Positions 1 to 10,475 of a stretch of 50,843 nt of DNA are shown here, in pieces. The position numbers and the translations under genes were made by a program. The notes under the pieces were generated by a model. That model saw only the letters and a list, made by a program, of their open reading frames with translations. It made no database searches and was not told where the DNA came from. The DNA comes from Phaeoceros laevis (Eukaryota; Anthocerotophyta; Anthocerotopsida; Notothyladales): assembly GCA_049999765.1 (NCBI GenBank), contig JBNGIQ010009458.1, forward strand, positions 359,888-410,730, written 5' to 3'. How positions within the stretch are numbered: position 1 is the first letter of the stretch; each line of letters starts with the position of its first letter.

Positions 1-339
1 ATTTGGGCAGGGGGGATCGCATGGTACCAAGCCGGGGCCATAACTTTCTCAACATGAATAAGGGGCCATCAACACGCTGGTCCCTTTGGGAATAAAGGCC
101 GCACATGGCACATGTGTCCTCTGCAAGAACTTTTGGTCGTTTTTGGCATGAGGTGGACATGCTATGTTTTTTTAAAAAAAAAAATACACCATTGGATAAA
201 GCTCATCAAGCTCTATCCAACTATATTGGGAAGTTCATATTGCAAAACTCACAGTACACACTAAAAATTATCAAAAATATAACGGGCGTTATGCCCCCCC
301 AACCCCTCCCCCCCAATCCCAGCCGTGCAAAGTAACGGC

Positions 340-405
340 GCTTCCCCTGGGTTTCGACCCTTCAACCTTTAAGGGTTAAGGCTTAACCCCTAAAGGACCA
401 CCATG
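340..405 (-). repeat. tRNA-like (SINE-type) sequence, degenerate
   Basis: On the minus strand this stretch carries a B-box-like GGGTCGAAACCC about 30 bases after an A-box-like TGGTCCTTTAGGGG, the layout of an internal RNA polymerase III promoter. The intervening bases (TTAACCCTTAAAGG) do not fold into a convincing cloverleaf, so it is not a functional tRNA gene. The words CTTTAGGGGTTAA and AACCCTTAA recur at about 750, 6228, 6512, 32927 and 34427. I infer a tRNA-derived short interspersed repeat, with low certainty. Confidence 0.3.
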
Positions 406-1199
406 ACATTTTCCCGTTCGAGGCCTACGACTCTACTTCCCGAGTCGCCCGACTTAAAAAACCCTAAAATAAAGCATTTTTTCATCCGGTTTTGTTTCTA
501 TCTTTAAAATTTATTAATTATAATTATAATTAAATATTTTTATACCATCTTGTAGGGAATATGAAGGCGATCATTTTGGTATAACTTTTAATGCATTTGC
601 TATGGATGGATGGATGAATGAATGAATGAATGAATGAATGAATGAATGAATGAATTAAAGTATATTGTGCTATAGGGTAACACCATGAGGTGTGGTGAAA
701 AGTGGCTCGGCTCTATTGTGACAGAGAGCCTAATCGGCTAGTTGGGCCTTTAGGGGTTAAGATGTGTCCAACTCTGAAAAAAAATGAAAAGCAAAGAGGA
801 GTTTGAGATTCGTGACTCAAATATAGATAGATTGCCTTATGGGAGTCTTTTCTTCTTACAATAAATCTTTGAAATAGAGAGAGAAATGTGGCGCCTTCTG
901 CTCTACTCCTCTCTTGTTGTTTGGTATGGTCTCCTATAGAGAAGGAACTTCCTCCAATGGTCTCCTATAGAGAAAGAAATTTCTCCATGAAGTGCAGACT
1001 ATGAGTAAAAGCCATGTCCACTACTAAAATTTGAAGTATTTTGACAAGTTAGCACTATTTTTAATAATGCACTTTTGTACATGAGTTGAGGTATAGTTTT
1101 TGTTCATTTTTTGTAGCCTTGCTCTAAACCATGTTAGAATTGTTGAAGTTTCAAAAACATACACTTAACTAGCATTTAGTACTATGGTTTTGTTAGTTT
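406..1199. other. Intergenic A/T-rich stretch with a GAAT microsatellite
   Basis: No gene is visible. At 604-655 there is a tetranucleotide run that begins as GGAT and becomes about nine GAAT units. At about 930-990 the phrase GGTCTCCTATAGAGAA occurs twice about 32 bases apart, a short tandem duplication. The rest is A/T-rich and has no coding signal. Confidence 0.6.
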
Positions 1200-1570
1200 G
1201 GTGTGGCTAGACAAAACGTGGCTACCTTTGTGTGGACAGAACTATTGTGGCTACACAAACATGGCTATAACAAACGTGGCCCTCGAATGCCGTGGCTACG
1301 CATTGCCAACCGTGACTATACAAATGTGGCTATTTATAACAAACGTGGCATGAGGAACTGTAGCTAGTGGCACTGCAAGAATTGTGGCTAGCTACGAGGC
1401 CACAGCGACAACAAACGTGGCTAGAAGAAATTTATTTGGAATTGTAGCTAGCTGCCAACTGTGGCTATAGTGCAATTATTACAGCTAGTACGTGGCTAAA
1501 AAGACAGTGGCTATTGGAGCCAACTGCCAATTGAAAGAATTGATCAGCTACTACATGTGGCTACATGATA
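1200..1570 (+). repeat. Field of irregularly spaced GTGGCTA / GTAGCTA motifs
   Basis: The heptamer GTGGCTA or one-base variants (GTAGCTA, ATGGCTA, GTGACTA, GTGGCAT) occurs well over a dozen times in about 370 bases, often preceded by AAAC, TTGT or ACT. Spacing is irregular (roughly 12-30 bases), so it is not a clean tandem repeat. There is no open frame. It could be a decayed satellite or part of an unclassified transposon. Confidence 0.6.
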
Positions 1571-2100
1571 ATGTTGCTACTCACTAGCCATCCTCCTCCT
1601 TCTCAAGTGCTGCCATCTTCACCATCATCCTCAGAGTCTTCCTCGGATCCAACTTCCTTCAACCAAATTTGGAGTTGCTTCCGTCCATTCAACTAAGCAT
1701 AACGTTCGGACTTCTTCAAATCTTGGCTCTCTACAATAGCATTTTCTTTGCAAAAAGCAGCAACATAAGAACCAAACAAGCACAGTAGCACCAAACAAAG
1801 CCTTAGCAGCAAACAGAAATCTACAGCAACATACACACCACACTTACAAAAAATATGATGAACCCATAGTAACCTCCCAGTGATTTTGACTTTCCTCATC
1901 ATAGTAACTGCTGCAGATTGCGCTTTTGTTGAAGGCAGCTTGGAAGCTATTGCTACTTCCTTCAGAAGTCTGTCCCAATATTCAGTGCTCACCCGAGTTT
2001 GGTGCTTAGCCTCTTACTGAAATGCGGTCTTGCCTTTGTGGAACCTTATCACGACTAGAACACTACTTGTCACCTAGAAACTATACCTTTGCCCTCAGGC
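1571..2100. other. Non-coding stretch, no gene recognised
   Basis: The only open frames are short, overlap one another on the minus strand (1631-1992) and match no family I recognise. A piece near 1880-1990 reads as a basic, hydrophobic 40-residue peptide but has no start context or continuation. I see nothing else. Confidence 0.4.
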
Positions 2101-2109
2101 TTAAGACAT

Positions 2110-2360
2110 GTTGCATCCTCACCATAGTATCACCATTGTATCTTAGTAGCATCACAGTTGTATCACAAGTGTTTCCACCAGCTTTTGTATCACAGTTGTA
2201 TCACATCACAGGTGTTTCCACCAGATTGGTATCACAATGTATCACAGGTGTTTCCACCAGATTTTATCACAGTTGTATCATAGGTGTTTCTACCAGATTT
2301 TATCACAGTTGTATCAAAGGTGTTTCCACCAGATTTGTATCACAAGTGTTGCCACTAGGT
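2110..2360 (+). repeat. Minisatellite, about 37-base unit, about five copies
   Basis: The unit is roughly TATCACAGGTGTTTCCACC followed by AGATTT and a variable TTGTATCACAG linker. It is repeated about five times with substitutions and small length changes. Frames running through it give low-complexity peptides rich in Val-Ser-Thr-Arg-Phe, which I read as translated repeat rather than protein. Confidence 0.75.
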
Positions 2361-3908
2361 GATCACCAGTAGTTGTATGGGCGTTCGAAAGGGGTTTATA
2401 CCTGTAAGAGCATAGTGCTGCTCTCCATTTCAGTCAAGGGCTTGCAGAATCAACTCAATATCTTGTATGCGTTCTCAACAAAGTGTATTGGAGAATGATG
2501 TCAAATGATGCATTTTTAGCTCATCGGCCAGCTTCTACATAACTAGCAAGTAACGATTAGATAAGTGTGATATAGTTAATTATGTTGAACTAGGGTTTAC
2601 TGTGAGTAGCCTCTTCCTTTTGTTGGAGATCAACTTAAAGTTTGGCAACTATTCAGGAGTCCCCGTTGTAGATCTAGAGGTTAGCTAGGAGCGGTACCTT
2701 GTGACATGAACTATCAATCCAAAGTGTACTACCATGCATGTGTGGGAAGTGAGATTTGTCTTTGCATAGGACTTGTGAAAGACTCTTGTGTGGAAGACTA
2801 TGTGTGGAAGACAATATACATACGGACTAGTGTTTTACTTGCAAGAAGTTTGAGTTCATTTGCTTTGTTTCCATGTGTTTGGTTTCAATAAATACTATGT
2901 GACTATTATGCTACTATGCTAATACCCTACTATCCTATAATTATGTTATATATTCATAGGACGACTCCTCTTCCCCTGTCTAGAGGTTTTACTAGTGTGG
3001 CATAATAAAGTACACTTCGCCAAGACAAAAATTTTATGCTATGTCATGTTCGTCACTATGCACTTACGACTGTTAAAACGCAAAGTTTTGCCTAACCATT
3101 CCAAGAGCTTGCAATCTTGACCTATGCAATCTTGACCTATGGTTTATGACCAGTGTGTGTCGCCAGGTGGCCCCCAGCCCTTCACCTCCGCCCTCAACTG
3201 CTATGCCATCGTCCACATCTCTCCCGGATCTTCCTCTGTCAAGTGATGGATCCATCCCTAGGCCTAGCTGCAAAAATTTTGAATTGTCAGGATCAACCTT
3301 TTACTTTGAAATTGTCCAAACTTGTTGCTCAATTGATGCGGGTCTATAATGTCTACGGGTTTCAATCTTTAAGCATGCTTATCATGACTGACAGTTTGTT
3401 CACCATCATGTATGTACAGCAATACTGCCTGCGTATCCTCCTCCCCCACCTCGGGCTCCAGCAGCTTTGCCATCAACATCTCCTCGCCTACGGGGTAATT
3501 AATATCCGAGATTGTGTTTACAACTTCGTTTTCAAATGCACTTTGGGATTGACTGGGCACCATATGGTGAGCCAGAGACTAGTTAGCTAGTGAACAGTTC
3601 TACTCGTTTTGTTAGCCATGAGCTTACAAGGTGTGTTGTAACTTTTGCAGTGCATTAAATTTTCCATGAACAGCAATAAGGGCTAGGCTTGTTTCTACAG
3701 CTGTCCCACCCCCGCCAACTTTATCTTTGCCCTCGAGCTCGTGTCCTGCACCAGGTGATCTCATTTTGTAATCAGAATCTTTTCGGCCCTGAGTGAGCAA
3801 GTTTTCCAGCCTATTCCTCCTGCACAAAAGCTTCAATGTGGGTTTCTTGAAGGGTGAGAATGCTGTTGAGTCGTCTTCCAAGCGAGGTGCCCATGCCAGC
3901 GCAAAGGA
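2361..3908. other. Intergenic stretch, no supported gene
   Basis: Short open frames exist on both strands (for example 2706-2891 and 3153-3590), but none resembles a known family and none is joined to its neighbours by clear splice signals. A proline-rich peptide at about 3160-3280 could be a decayed exon. I cannot support a gene here. Confidence 0.4.
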
Positions 3909-4373
3909 GTGAAGCCATCGCATGTCTCGGAGTGGGCGGCTTTCAACACAAAAGTTTGTGAGTTTTCAGCAAACACAAACTATGATGACATGCCAGCTGC
4001 CCCTTCAGGACACCCAACACCGATAATTGTGTTTGGAAATGAGATGAGCATTCAGGAGGAAATGACCAGAGAGGTTTACTACATAGGTGGCATTGTCGCT
4101 AAACTGAGGAAAATGCATGTACGTGTGGCTCAAACTGCATTGGCCACTCGTCCCGACCAGGTGTTGATCTCAGAAATAGCTACACGCACTGCTAGGAATC
4201 TCGGGATAACTAAAGCGAAAGGTTTTTGGCTCATGCTCCCTACAGCATTGCAAAAGCAGGGACAACAATCGGCATCAAGATTTTTTGGTCAGTTGATGGA
4301 AAACAGAAGGCAGAAAATTTCTCATGATGACAGGATTGTAAAAATACTATCTCAAGTGAATGGCTATATATGA
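3909..4373 (+). CDS. Hypothetical open frame, 154 residues
   Basis: I do not recognise the protein. The first in-frame ATG is at 3909. Composition looks protein-like, with a mixed hydrophobic core (YYIGGIVAKLRKM), a basic stretch and no long low-complexity run. It is predicted soluble, with no signal peptide or membrane helix. It lies alone among repeats, and the open frames just downstream (4592-4945) do not join it by clear splice sites. It may be an exon of a decayed transposon protein or of an unrecognised gene. Confidence 0.3.
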   Translation: MKPSHVSEWAAFNTKVCEFSANTNYDDMPAAPSGHPTPIIVFGNEMSIQEEMTREVYYIGGIVAKLRKMHVRVAQTALATRPDQVLISEIATRTARNLGITKAKGFWLMLPTALQKQGQQSASRFFGQLMENRRQKISHDDRIVKILSQVNGYI

Positions 4374-5190
4374 TAGCTGATAAATGTCTTTTTGGCATGG
4401 TGTCGTCTTATCATGAAACTTTCTTTCTCTCTCGTTTGTCCCCTGCTGTGTTGGATACAATAATGACCGTAGACAAGCCAGTTATCTCTGCTTTTGTTCA
4501 AGAGCATTACCAGCCTATTGTTGGTTGACCTCTCTTTGTCTCTTAGGTTGTAGTACACAGCTCTCTTCAGCCTACACTCCGGGAGTGCTTTATGTATTTT
4601 CAGCACTTATGTATAATCTTCAAACATGTGGAGTTGGATTTTGAAGAGGCGGAGACAACAATCGATGAATTATCGCCTCCAATTGAGTCGCAGAAGGCCA
4701 GTCATGCTACCACTTCTGAAACTCAAGAGCAACAAGTGGTAAGTGCTCATCTATTTCATAGTACGAATGTAGTAGTGGAGCGTCTAGTAGGTGAAAACTC
4801 AGATTGTGGTGTTCAAACTTGGAATGGATGTCTTTACGGGGAAAAATGTTTCTTCAAGCTTACTGATAGCTGCAAATCAGGCTTAGGTTTAGGGCTGTGT
4901 GTTTGTGTTCGTCGATCAGTTATACAGCTGACACAGATTGTATAACATTGTGCCCTAAGTGGGCTAGGTAGCTTATGAGGAGGAAATATTTCAGAAATGG
5001 CATATCCATAGTGAGGACAATTGATACAAAGTCAAGTTATCTCGATGACAAGGAATACAAATGTATTACGAACAACTCATGGAGCATTAAGTTGTAGTAA
5101 GACTTTTGGTTGTAGTCGAGAGGTCAGCTGGGCAGCAAACAGAAAAATTTGAAGTAGATGTTGTCTAGATGGAGAGAACGAAGCCATTTC
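4374..5190. other. Non-coding stretch
   Basis: I see no family-level coding signal. A 117-residue open frame at 4592-4945 has an acidic start (FEEAETTIDELSPP) and could be an exon continuing the hypothetical frame upstream, but I find no convincing acceptor and donor pair. Nothing else stands out. Confidence 0.35.
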
Positions 5191-5277
5191 CTTATTTAGT
5201 TAGGGCTAAGTTTAAATTTTAGGATGTTAGGTTAGCACGAATGGTCTAAAGTCTAAACTTCACCCTAACTAAATAAG
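5191..5277. repeat. Foldback element with 15-base perfect arms
   Basis: CTTATTTAGTTAGGG at 5191-5205 is exactly complementary to CCCTAACTAAATAAG at 5263-5277, with a 57-base loop that itself contains a partial stem. It resembles a short MITE-like foldback. Its right side is 34 bases from the assembly gap. Confidence 0.6.
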
Positions 5278-5311
5278 TGGCTAACGTCTTCTACGAAGTA
5301 TATGGAATTCC

Positions 5312-5411
5312 NNNNNNNNNNNNNNNNNNNNNNNNNNNNNNNNNNNNNNNNNNNNNNNNNNNNNNNNNNNNNNNNNNNNNNNNNNNNNNNNNNNNNNNNN
5401 NNNNNNNNNNN
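5312..5411. other. Assembly gap (100 N)
   Basis: Exactly 100 undetermined bases, the conventional filler length, so the real distance is unknown. No gene is interrupted as far as I can see. Confidence 0.99.
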
Positions 5412-6227
5412 CTACTAAGGTGATGGCTTAACAACAATCGTTTTTTTGAAGTGATGGTCTTCAAGCCTAATGAAGCTTAACCGTAAAGTGACCAACACAC
5501 TTATTTTGAGTGTATGTGTATTTCCTTAGCTACCAAATTGGAAAAGTTTGAAACTTTACTTCACTCAACAAAAAAAATTAAGAAAAAATAGTCTTTACCC
5601 CTCATTATACAACTCATTTTTTTCTCTTACCCCTTCACTGATATAAAAGTCCCAAGTGTAGTTTACAACTTTTACATTGCTTCCAGCCCGCTACTTGGGC
5701 CGGTTTACTATTTTGGATATCCAGAGTTTTTTCCGAGAGGGGAGGACGATGGGTCGAAGGCCAGCCCAGCTTATAGAAGGAAGTTGAGAGAGCTAAGAAG
5801 AGATGAGATTATTGGTCATTGATTATTGAGTCCAGGGCCAGCACGGGAGCTAAGAAGAGATGAGATTAGTGGTCATTGATTATTGAACTGATTATTTATT
5901 GGAAACCTCTGAATGAGAAGATTGCACTAAAATATAAAAGAATATACAAAAAAGAGAATATACAAAAAGTAAAATCTAACCGTAACCAAGTAGGAAAAGT
6001 ACAAAATGCCAACTTGATATTTTAGGGTTTTCAATGTATTTTTTGCATGTTTGTGTCAATTTTGATGTATAGCACATACTTGGGTAGGTACTTGGGTTAC
6101 TTGGGTTACTTGGGTAGGTCTAACCGCACATATGTTGATGAGAAAACAAACTCTAAAACAGCTTTGAGAACCTTAGACTTCAAAAACATGAGTTTAGAAT
6201 AAAAAATAAAAGCCTGGTCTCTCTAGG
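5412..6227. other. Non-coding A/T-rich stretch
   Basis: No coding signal. About 25 bases of AGAGCTAAGAAGAGATGAGA are repeated at about 5789 and 5847, and an ACTTGGGT-type short tandem lies at about 6075-6118. Confidence 0.5.
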
Positions 6228-6796
6228 TTAACCCTTAAAAGCCCGGGCACAGAAACGCCCGTTACTCATGTGGCTAGGCTTTCCCGGGGACGTCGACCCC
6301 ATAACGGGTATGTCCGCAGTCGTTGGAGGAATCTTGCTTGCTAGCCGCCAACCAAGGCCTCAAATAAAGAAGCTTGATAGGCTAATTGGGCATCAGCACG
6401 ACGTATCTTTCTAACAATACCATATAAGGCAATAATTTTTTTTTTCTCATAGGAAATACTAGAAAGCATCGTGAAAGTGGACCAAACAAGACATTTTTGT
6501 CCCATGGGGCTCTTAACCCTTAAAAGCCCGTGCACCGAAACGCCCGTTACTCACGCAGCTAGGCTTTCTCGGGGGCGTCGACCCATAACGGGGCTGTCAA
6601 CGCCCATTGGAGGAATCTTGCTTGCTGGCCGCCAACCAAGGCCTCAAATTAAGAAGCTCATATGGCATCAGCACGACGTCACCTCTGTAACAATACCATA
6701 CAAGGCAATAAAATAATTTTCTCTCATAGGAGATAGTAGAAGCATCGTGAAAGTGGACCGAACATACATTTTTGTCCCGTGGGGCTCTTAAGGGTT
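6228..6796 (+). repeat. Tandem pair of a 284-base dispersed repeat
   Basis: Two direct copies, at about 6228-6511 and 6512-6796, both start TTAACCCTTAAAAGCCC and share CTTGCTTGC, GCCGCCAACCAAGGCCTC, GCATCAGCACGACGT, ACAATACCAT and TTTTTGTCCC in the same order. A relative lies at 32927-33110 with the internal segments on the opposite strand. No transposase frame is visible, so this is a non-autonomous repeat of unknown class. Divergence between the copies is modest: scattered substitutions and small indels. Confidence 0.8.
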
Positions 6797-7502
6797 ACGG
6801 GTTAACCTTGTGAAGCTTTGCTCGTTAGATTCCCCGTCACATCGTCATGGGGGATTTAAGTTCATTTAACTTAAAACATACCTAGGTAGCTTCCTCTGGA
6901 GCTTCCATGGAGTTTCCGTGAAGGGTTGCCTTCTGTTGCTGTCCAGCGCGACTGACCTCGTGGGTGATGCGCAGGGACAGGAAATTGACTGCGTCCCTAG
7001 CTGAATAGTCCAGATGTTCCCGTCCACTGTTGTCACGTAGATATGTACCACCGAGCTGTGCACTATTGTAAGTATTGTATGAGAATATCCCCGGTGAGAT
7101 GCAAGAGAGAGGGGATAAGCTCAGCAGCACGACCTCCGAAGCTCACCTAAGAAGGATATATGTTGCGAACTGAGATACCATCGGCAAGCAAGGAGCTCCT
7201 GCACGACGGGGAGGAGAATTGAGCATCAGGCACTCTGATCAGCAGGAACGAAGGTCCTGGCGGCGAGAGCTGAGGTACGTGACGCCGGCCCTTGAGGCAA
7301 GAATTGAAGGCGGGTGTGAAAGGGGTTGGGAGTACGGACAGGGTAGTGTGTTGAACTGTTGTTTGTGTCAAGTCGTTTTGTCTTCGTAGTGCAATTGACA
7401 GTGAGGAGGAGCGTTCGCGTGGCTTGATCTTCACTGAGCTTTGACTACAGGTTTTCCAGGGAAAAGGAGACTGTAATTTGGATCTGTTTGAGGAACCGAG
7501 GC
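6797..7502. other. Upstream region of the EG16-like gene
   Basis: About 700 bases without a recognisable gene. Minus-strand open frames at 7147-7614 overlap the 5' end of the glucanase-like gene on the other strand and look like its shadow. This stretch should hold the promoter and 5' leader. I cannot point to a core element with confidence. Confidence 0.4.
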
Positions 7503-8264
7503 ATGGCTCAGGAGGAACAAGGTCCTCGCCTAGTTTTGCCGCCTTACTTGAACGAGGAAGGGCACGTGGTGCAGCTCTCACCCCGCGAGGCCCCAACCAA
7601 GCTGCCGCTCCCACGCTGCGCCGATACCGCGGCTGAGGACCCCTTCCACACGGATTTGCTTCATGTGACAGAAAGATTGTCCGAGTTTGCGGTGGACTAC
7701 ACGGCAGACGCTGTGAACCATAAGGCCGAGGAGTTGGAGATCACGGTGACATTTGACAGCAGAGGAGGATCCCGCTGGAGATCATTGAAGCAGTACCTTG
7801 CAGGGAGCTTCAGCTCCAAGATCAAGGCCCCAAGCGGGAACACCAGTGGCCTGGCCTACAGTTTCTACTTGTCTTCTCCTGAGGGTGAGAAGTCGCAGGA
7901 CAAGATTGGGTTTGAGTTTTTGGGGAAGGATAAGACTGTCGTCCAGACCAACTACTTCACCAACGGGGTTGGCAATCGGGAGGTGATTCATGAATTGGGA
8001 TTTGATTCTTCTGCAAATTTCCACGAGTACACTATAAAATGGTACCCTTCCAAGATCGAGTGGTTTGTGGATGGGAAGTTGATCAGAAAAGCTTCCAGAG
8101 AGGGGGATAAGCCGTTTCCAGAGAAACCAATGTACTTGTACGCGTCTGTGTTGGATGCTAGCAAAGTTGATGATGGGAATTGGGCAGGGAAGTATGAGTC
8201 CGGTGAGGAACCACATATTGTGAGCTTTAAGAATGTGCTTGTTCCTCTCTGTAGTTTGGAATAG
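7503..8264 (+). CDS. EG16-like GH16 family protein, catalytic motif degenerate
   Basis: Predicted 253-residue single-exon protein. The fold signature is that of glycoside hydrolase 16, with blocks VQTNYFTNG, FHEYTIKWYPSKIEWFVDG and PMYLYASVLDAS in the right order. It has no signal peptide and no C-terminal XET_C extension. Both points separate it from secreted xyloglucan endotransglucosylases and fit the plant EG16 group, mixed-linkage/xyloglucan endoglucanases believed to act inside the cell. The family's active-site strand is normally DEIDFEFLG. Here residues 133-141 read DKIGFEFLG, so the nucleophile Glu is Lys134, the helper Asp is Gly136 and only the acid/base Glu138 remains. If the sequence is correct it is probably a non-hydrolytic carbohydrate binder. 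I chose ATG 7503; an upstream in-frame TTG is not needed. Confidence 0.8.
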   Translation: MAQEEQGPRLVLPPYLNEEGHVVQLSPREAPTKLPLPRCADTAAEDPFHTDLLHVTERLSEFAVDYTADAVNHKAEELEITVTFDSRGGSRWRSLKQYLAGSFSSKIKAPSGNTSGLAYSFYLSSPEGEKSQDKIGFEFLGKDKTVVQTNYFTNGVGNREVIHELGFDSSANFHEYTIKWYPSKIEWFVDGKLIRKASREGDKPFPEKPMYLYASVLDASKVDDGNWAGKYESGEEPHIVSFKNVLVPLCSLE

Positions 8265-9362
8265 AAGCTTGGACTCATTTGAAGGGCCAGAGACTGGAAA
8301 GGTAGAAAGCTTTGGAGATCGATCTTCCTTCATGGCTTCTTCTTCAATTCCCCTTCTGTATTCCATTAGCAAGAAATATTGTACAAACCTGGCAGATTGC
8401 GTATCTTGTATGCCCAGGAGTCTGTACTCGATGACACAGTCCTTGCCCTTGCTCCTTGCTGAATCCTGAACTTTTAAAAGCAACATACGCTTTTTTGCCT
8501 ATACCCCCCACACTGTTCAGAGCATGTGGTGCTCACCGTCATTGCGTGACGGGTGGGAGTAGCCGATGATGACTGGTGGGAATAAGAGGTGAACGACCCC
8601 AGAATCCTTTCCATTTTATAAGAACATGGGGTATCTGGTACAGTACGAATGTACGGAATTCCGCAAGTGAAAAAGGAGCACAAAACATGACCCAGGTGCA
8701 ATTGACAGGCAGTGCCAAATGAAAGGAGGCATCGTATCCGCCACACGAAGCTACACTCGGCAGCTTTGATATCCTAGATTTAGTCTCCTGCCTTGTCGTC
8801 CTCCCAGTTAGTCTCACTCTGGTATCAGATCTGAAAGCAGAAACCAAAAGCAGCGATAAACGGGATCAATACCTTGATGAACAACTGCACCTCAAGCAGA
8901 GCATGTTTTGAACTCTTCGACATTGATGCTTGTGGACGTAGGCTACTCAGGTAAGGAAGGAAGCAAGAAACTGCAAATATTGCGAAGGATCACCATCAGT
9001 GCAAGTTGGAAGTAGCTTCTGGAGGGTGTCCAACCTTGCTTCGTGGACATTACGCACCACCTTTTGATGAACTGCTCCCATTTGTGAAGAAAAATCTACA
9101 AACCACAAGTTAGTTAGTTTCACAAAACAACCAAACTTTGCTTGCACGACAAAAACCTCAGAGCGGGTACCGTAAGAAAGATATACAAGCAGACATTCCG
9201 ATAGAGCAATAACCTTAGCGGAACCTAACATTGTGAAGCAGAATCTTCCATGAGATCCCAATTGCTTTCCCAAGCTGCATATCGAGAAGCTCAAATGTCA
9301 CGACCTGTGGAAAACCACGAATTGCTTGTACCCTCCAGGCTGAGAATTATTCCACGGAAGAG
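8265..9362. other. Convergent 3' region between the EG16-like and trihelix genes
   Basis: The two flanking genes point towards each other, so this 1.1 kb should hold both 3' untranslated regions. Short minus-strand frames (8539-8847, 8947-9294) show no recognisable domain. No other gene is seen. Confidence 0.45.
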
Positions 9363-10475
9363 CTAGGGCAGATTTCGAGGTCTTAGGTTTTCTGGGAGCA
9401 GCAGCTGCTTCAGCAGATCCATCTTCTCAGATTCAATCTTTACCATGGCGTCCACAAATCTGCTGAAGCTGGACGCAAGTTCAGCAGCAGGGCATTTTTG
9501 CTTCCGACGTCCCCCAGTGGCTTCCTGGCGCCCTCGCTTCTGCACCCCAGTACTTCCATTGCTGGGTCCAGCCTCCCTGTCACCCTCCGCACCAGACTGC
9601 TGCGGCCTTGTGGAAGCATTTGCTGCATCCTCATCCTGAGCTTGCCTGTCCCATGACTTGCTTGGTGCAGCACGGGCTCTTGCGGAGTCCGATGCATTGT
9701 CCAAGGCCAGCACCTGGGTACCTCCGGGCAAGTCTAGCCTCTCCTCCTCGAGGTCAGGAACATAGTCCGAGCTAGGTCTCCGAGACGAGGGGCCCGGCTC
9801 ACCGGCATCGATCCCACCAGGGATGCCAGGCTGGACAAGCTGCTGCTTCTGCACCGTCTCCTTGCTGTCCGGCGTCAGCTTCTTCTGCACAGGCCCCACC
9901 AGCCCCTCCATCCTCTCATACCAAAACCAAGATGTTTTCCCGTTTCCACCGCCGCTCCGGGACTCCTCCAGCCGAAATTTCTTCTTGAGATTCTCGATCT
10001 TGTTCTTGCACTGGATTTTAGTCTTCTTCCCGTGATCCTTGCACCGCTCGTTCACCGAGGCGGCCACAAACTCCCAATCCTTGCTGCTGAAGTTCCCTCG
10101 GTGCAGCTTCTCGAACCTTTCCTCGTACGCATCGAGCAACACCGTCACCCCCGTCACAGTCCACTCTTTAGAATCCTTGCTGGAGATCCTCCGCAGCTTG
10201 GCAGCAGGCTCCGGCGGCGGCTGCGACTGCTCCTCGGAGCTGCCCGCCGCCGGCATAGCCCGCTTCAGGTCCCGCAGGTCCGGCACCATCGGCTCCACTT
10301 GGACGGACGGTGCCTCCAAGAAAACCGGCACCGGAGGCACCAGCATTTGCGTCGGAGCCGGAGTCGGATCCTGCTTCTGCTGTTGCTGCGCCGCTCCTTG
10401 CCATGGCAGACACGGCCTCTCCACAGGCTGCTCTCCCACGACCAGTTGCGCTTGGAACAACCCACGGTTCTCCAT
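9363..10475 (-). CDS. Trihelix (SIP1/ASIL-clade) transcription factor
   Basis: Predicted 370 residues from ATG 10475 (MENRGLFQ). The frame stays open for 66 more residues upstream, but that part is low in conserved features and ends at a less likely start. Residues 103-170 match the trihelix DNA-binding domain of the SIP1/ASIL clade: EWTVTGVTVLLDAYEERF, then GNFSSKDWEFVAASVNERC, then QCKNKIENLKKKF, with conserved Trp105 and Trp134. Near the C-terminus FSRFVDAMVKIESEKMDLLK corresponds to the clade's conserved amphipathic helix, thought to mediate dimerisation. The regions between are Gln/Pro-rich and disordered. The family represses embryo and seed-maturation genes or responds to stress in flowering plants; the target here is unknown. 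Intronless, which is common in this clade. Confidence 0.85.
   Translation of the reverse strand: MENRGLFQAQLVVGEQPVERPCLPWQGAAQQQQKQDPTPAPTQMLVPPVPVFLEAPSVQVEPMVPDLRDLKRAMPAAGSSEEQSQPPPEPAAKLRRISSKDSKEWTVTGVTVLLDAYEERFEKLHRGNFSSKDWEFVAASVNERCKDHGKKTKIQCKNKIENLKKKFRLEESRSGGGNGKTSWFWYERMEGLVGPVQKKLTPDSKETVQKQQLVQPGIPGGIDAGEPGPSSRRPSSDYVPDLEEERLDLPGGTQVLALDNASDSARARAAPSKSWDRQAQDEDAANASTRPQQSGAEGDREAGPSNGSTGVQKRGRQEATGGRRKQKCPAAELASSFSRFVDAMVKIESEKMDLLKQLLLPENLRPRNLP

Noticed and set aside
7782-8486. 234-residue minus-strand open frame
   Set aside because: It lies opposite the EG16-like gene and shows no domain; the plus strand carries the GH16 signature.
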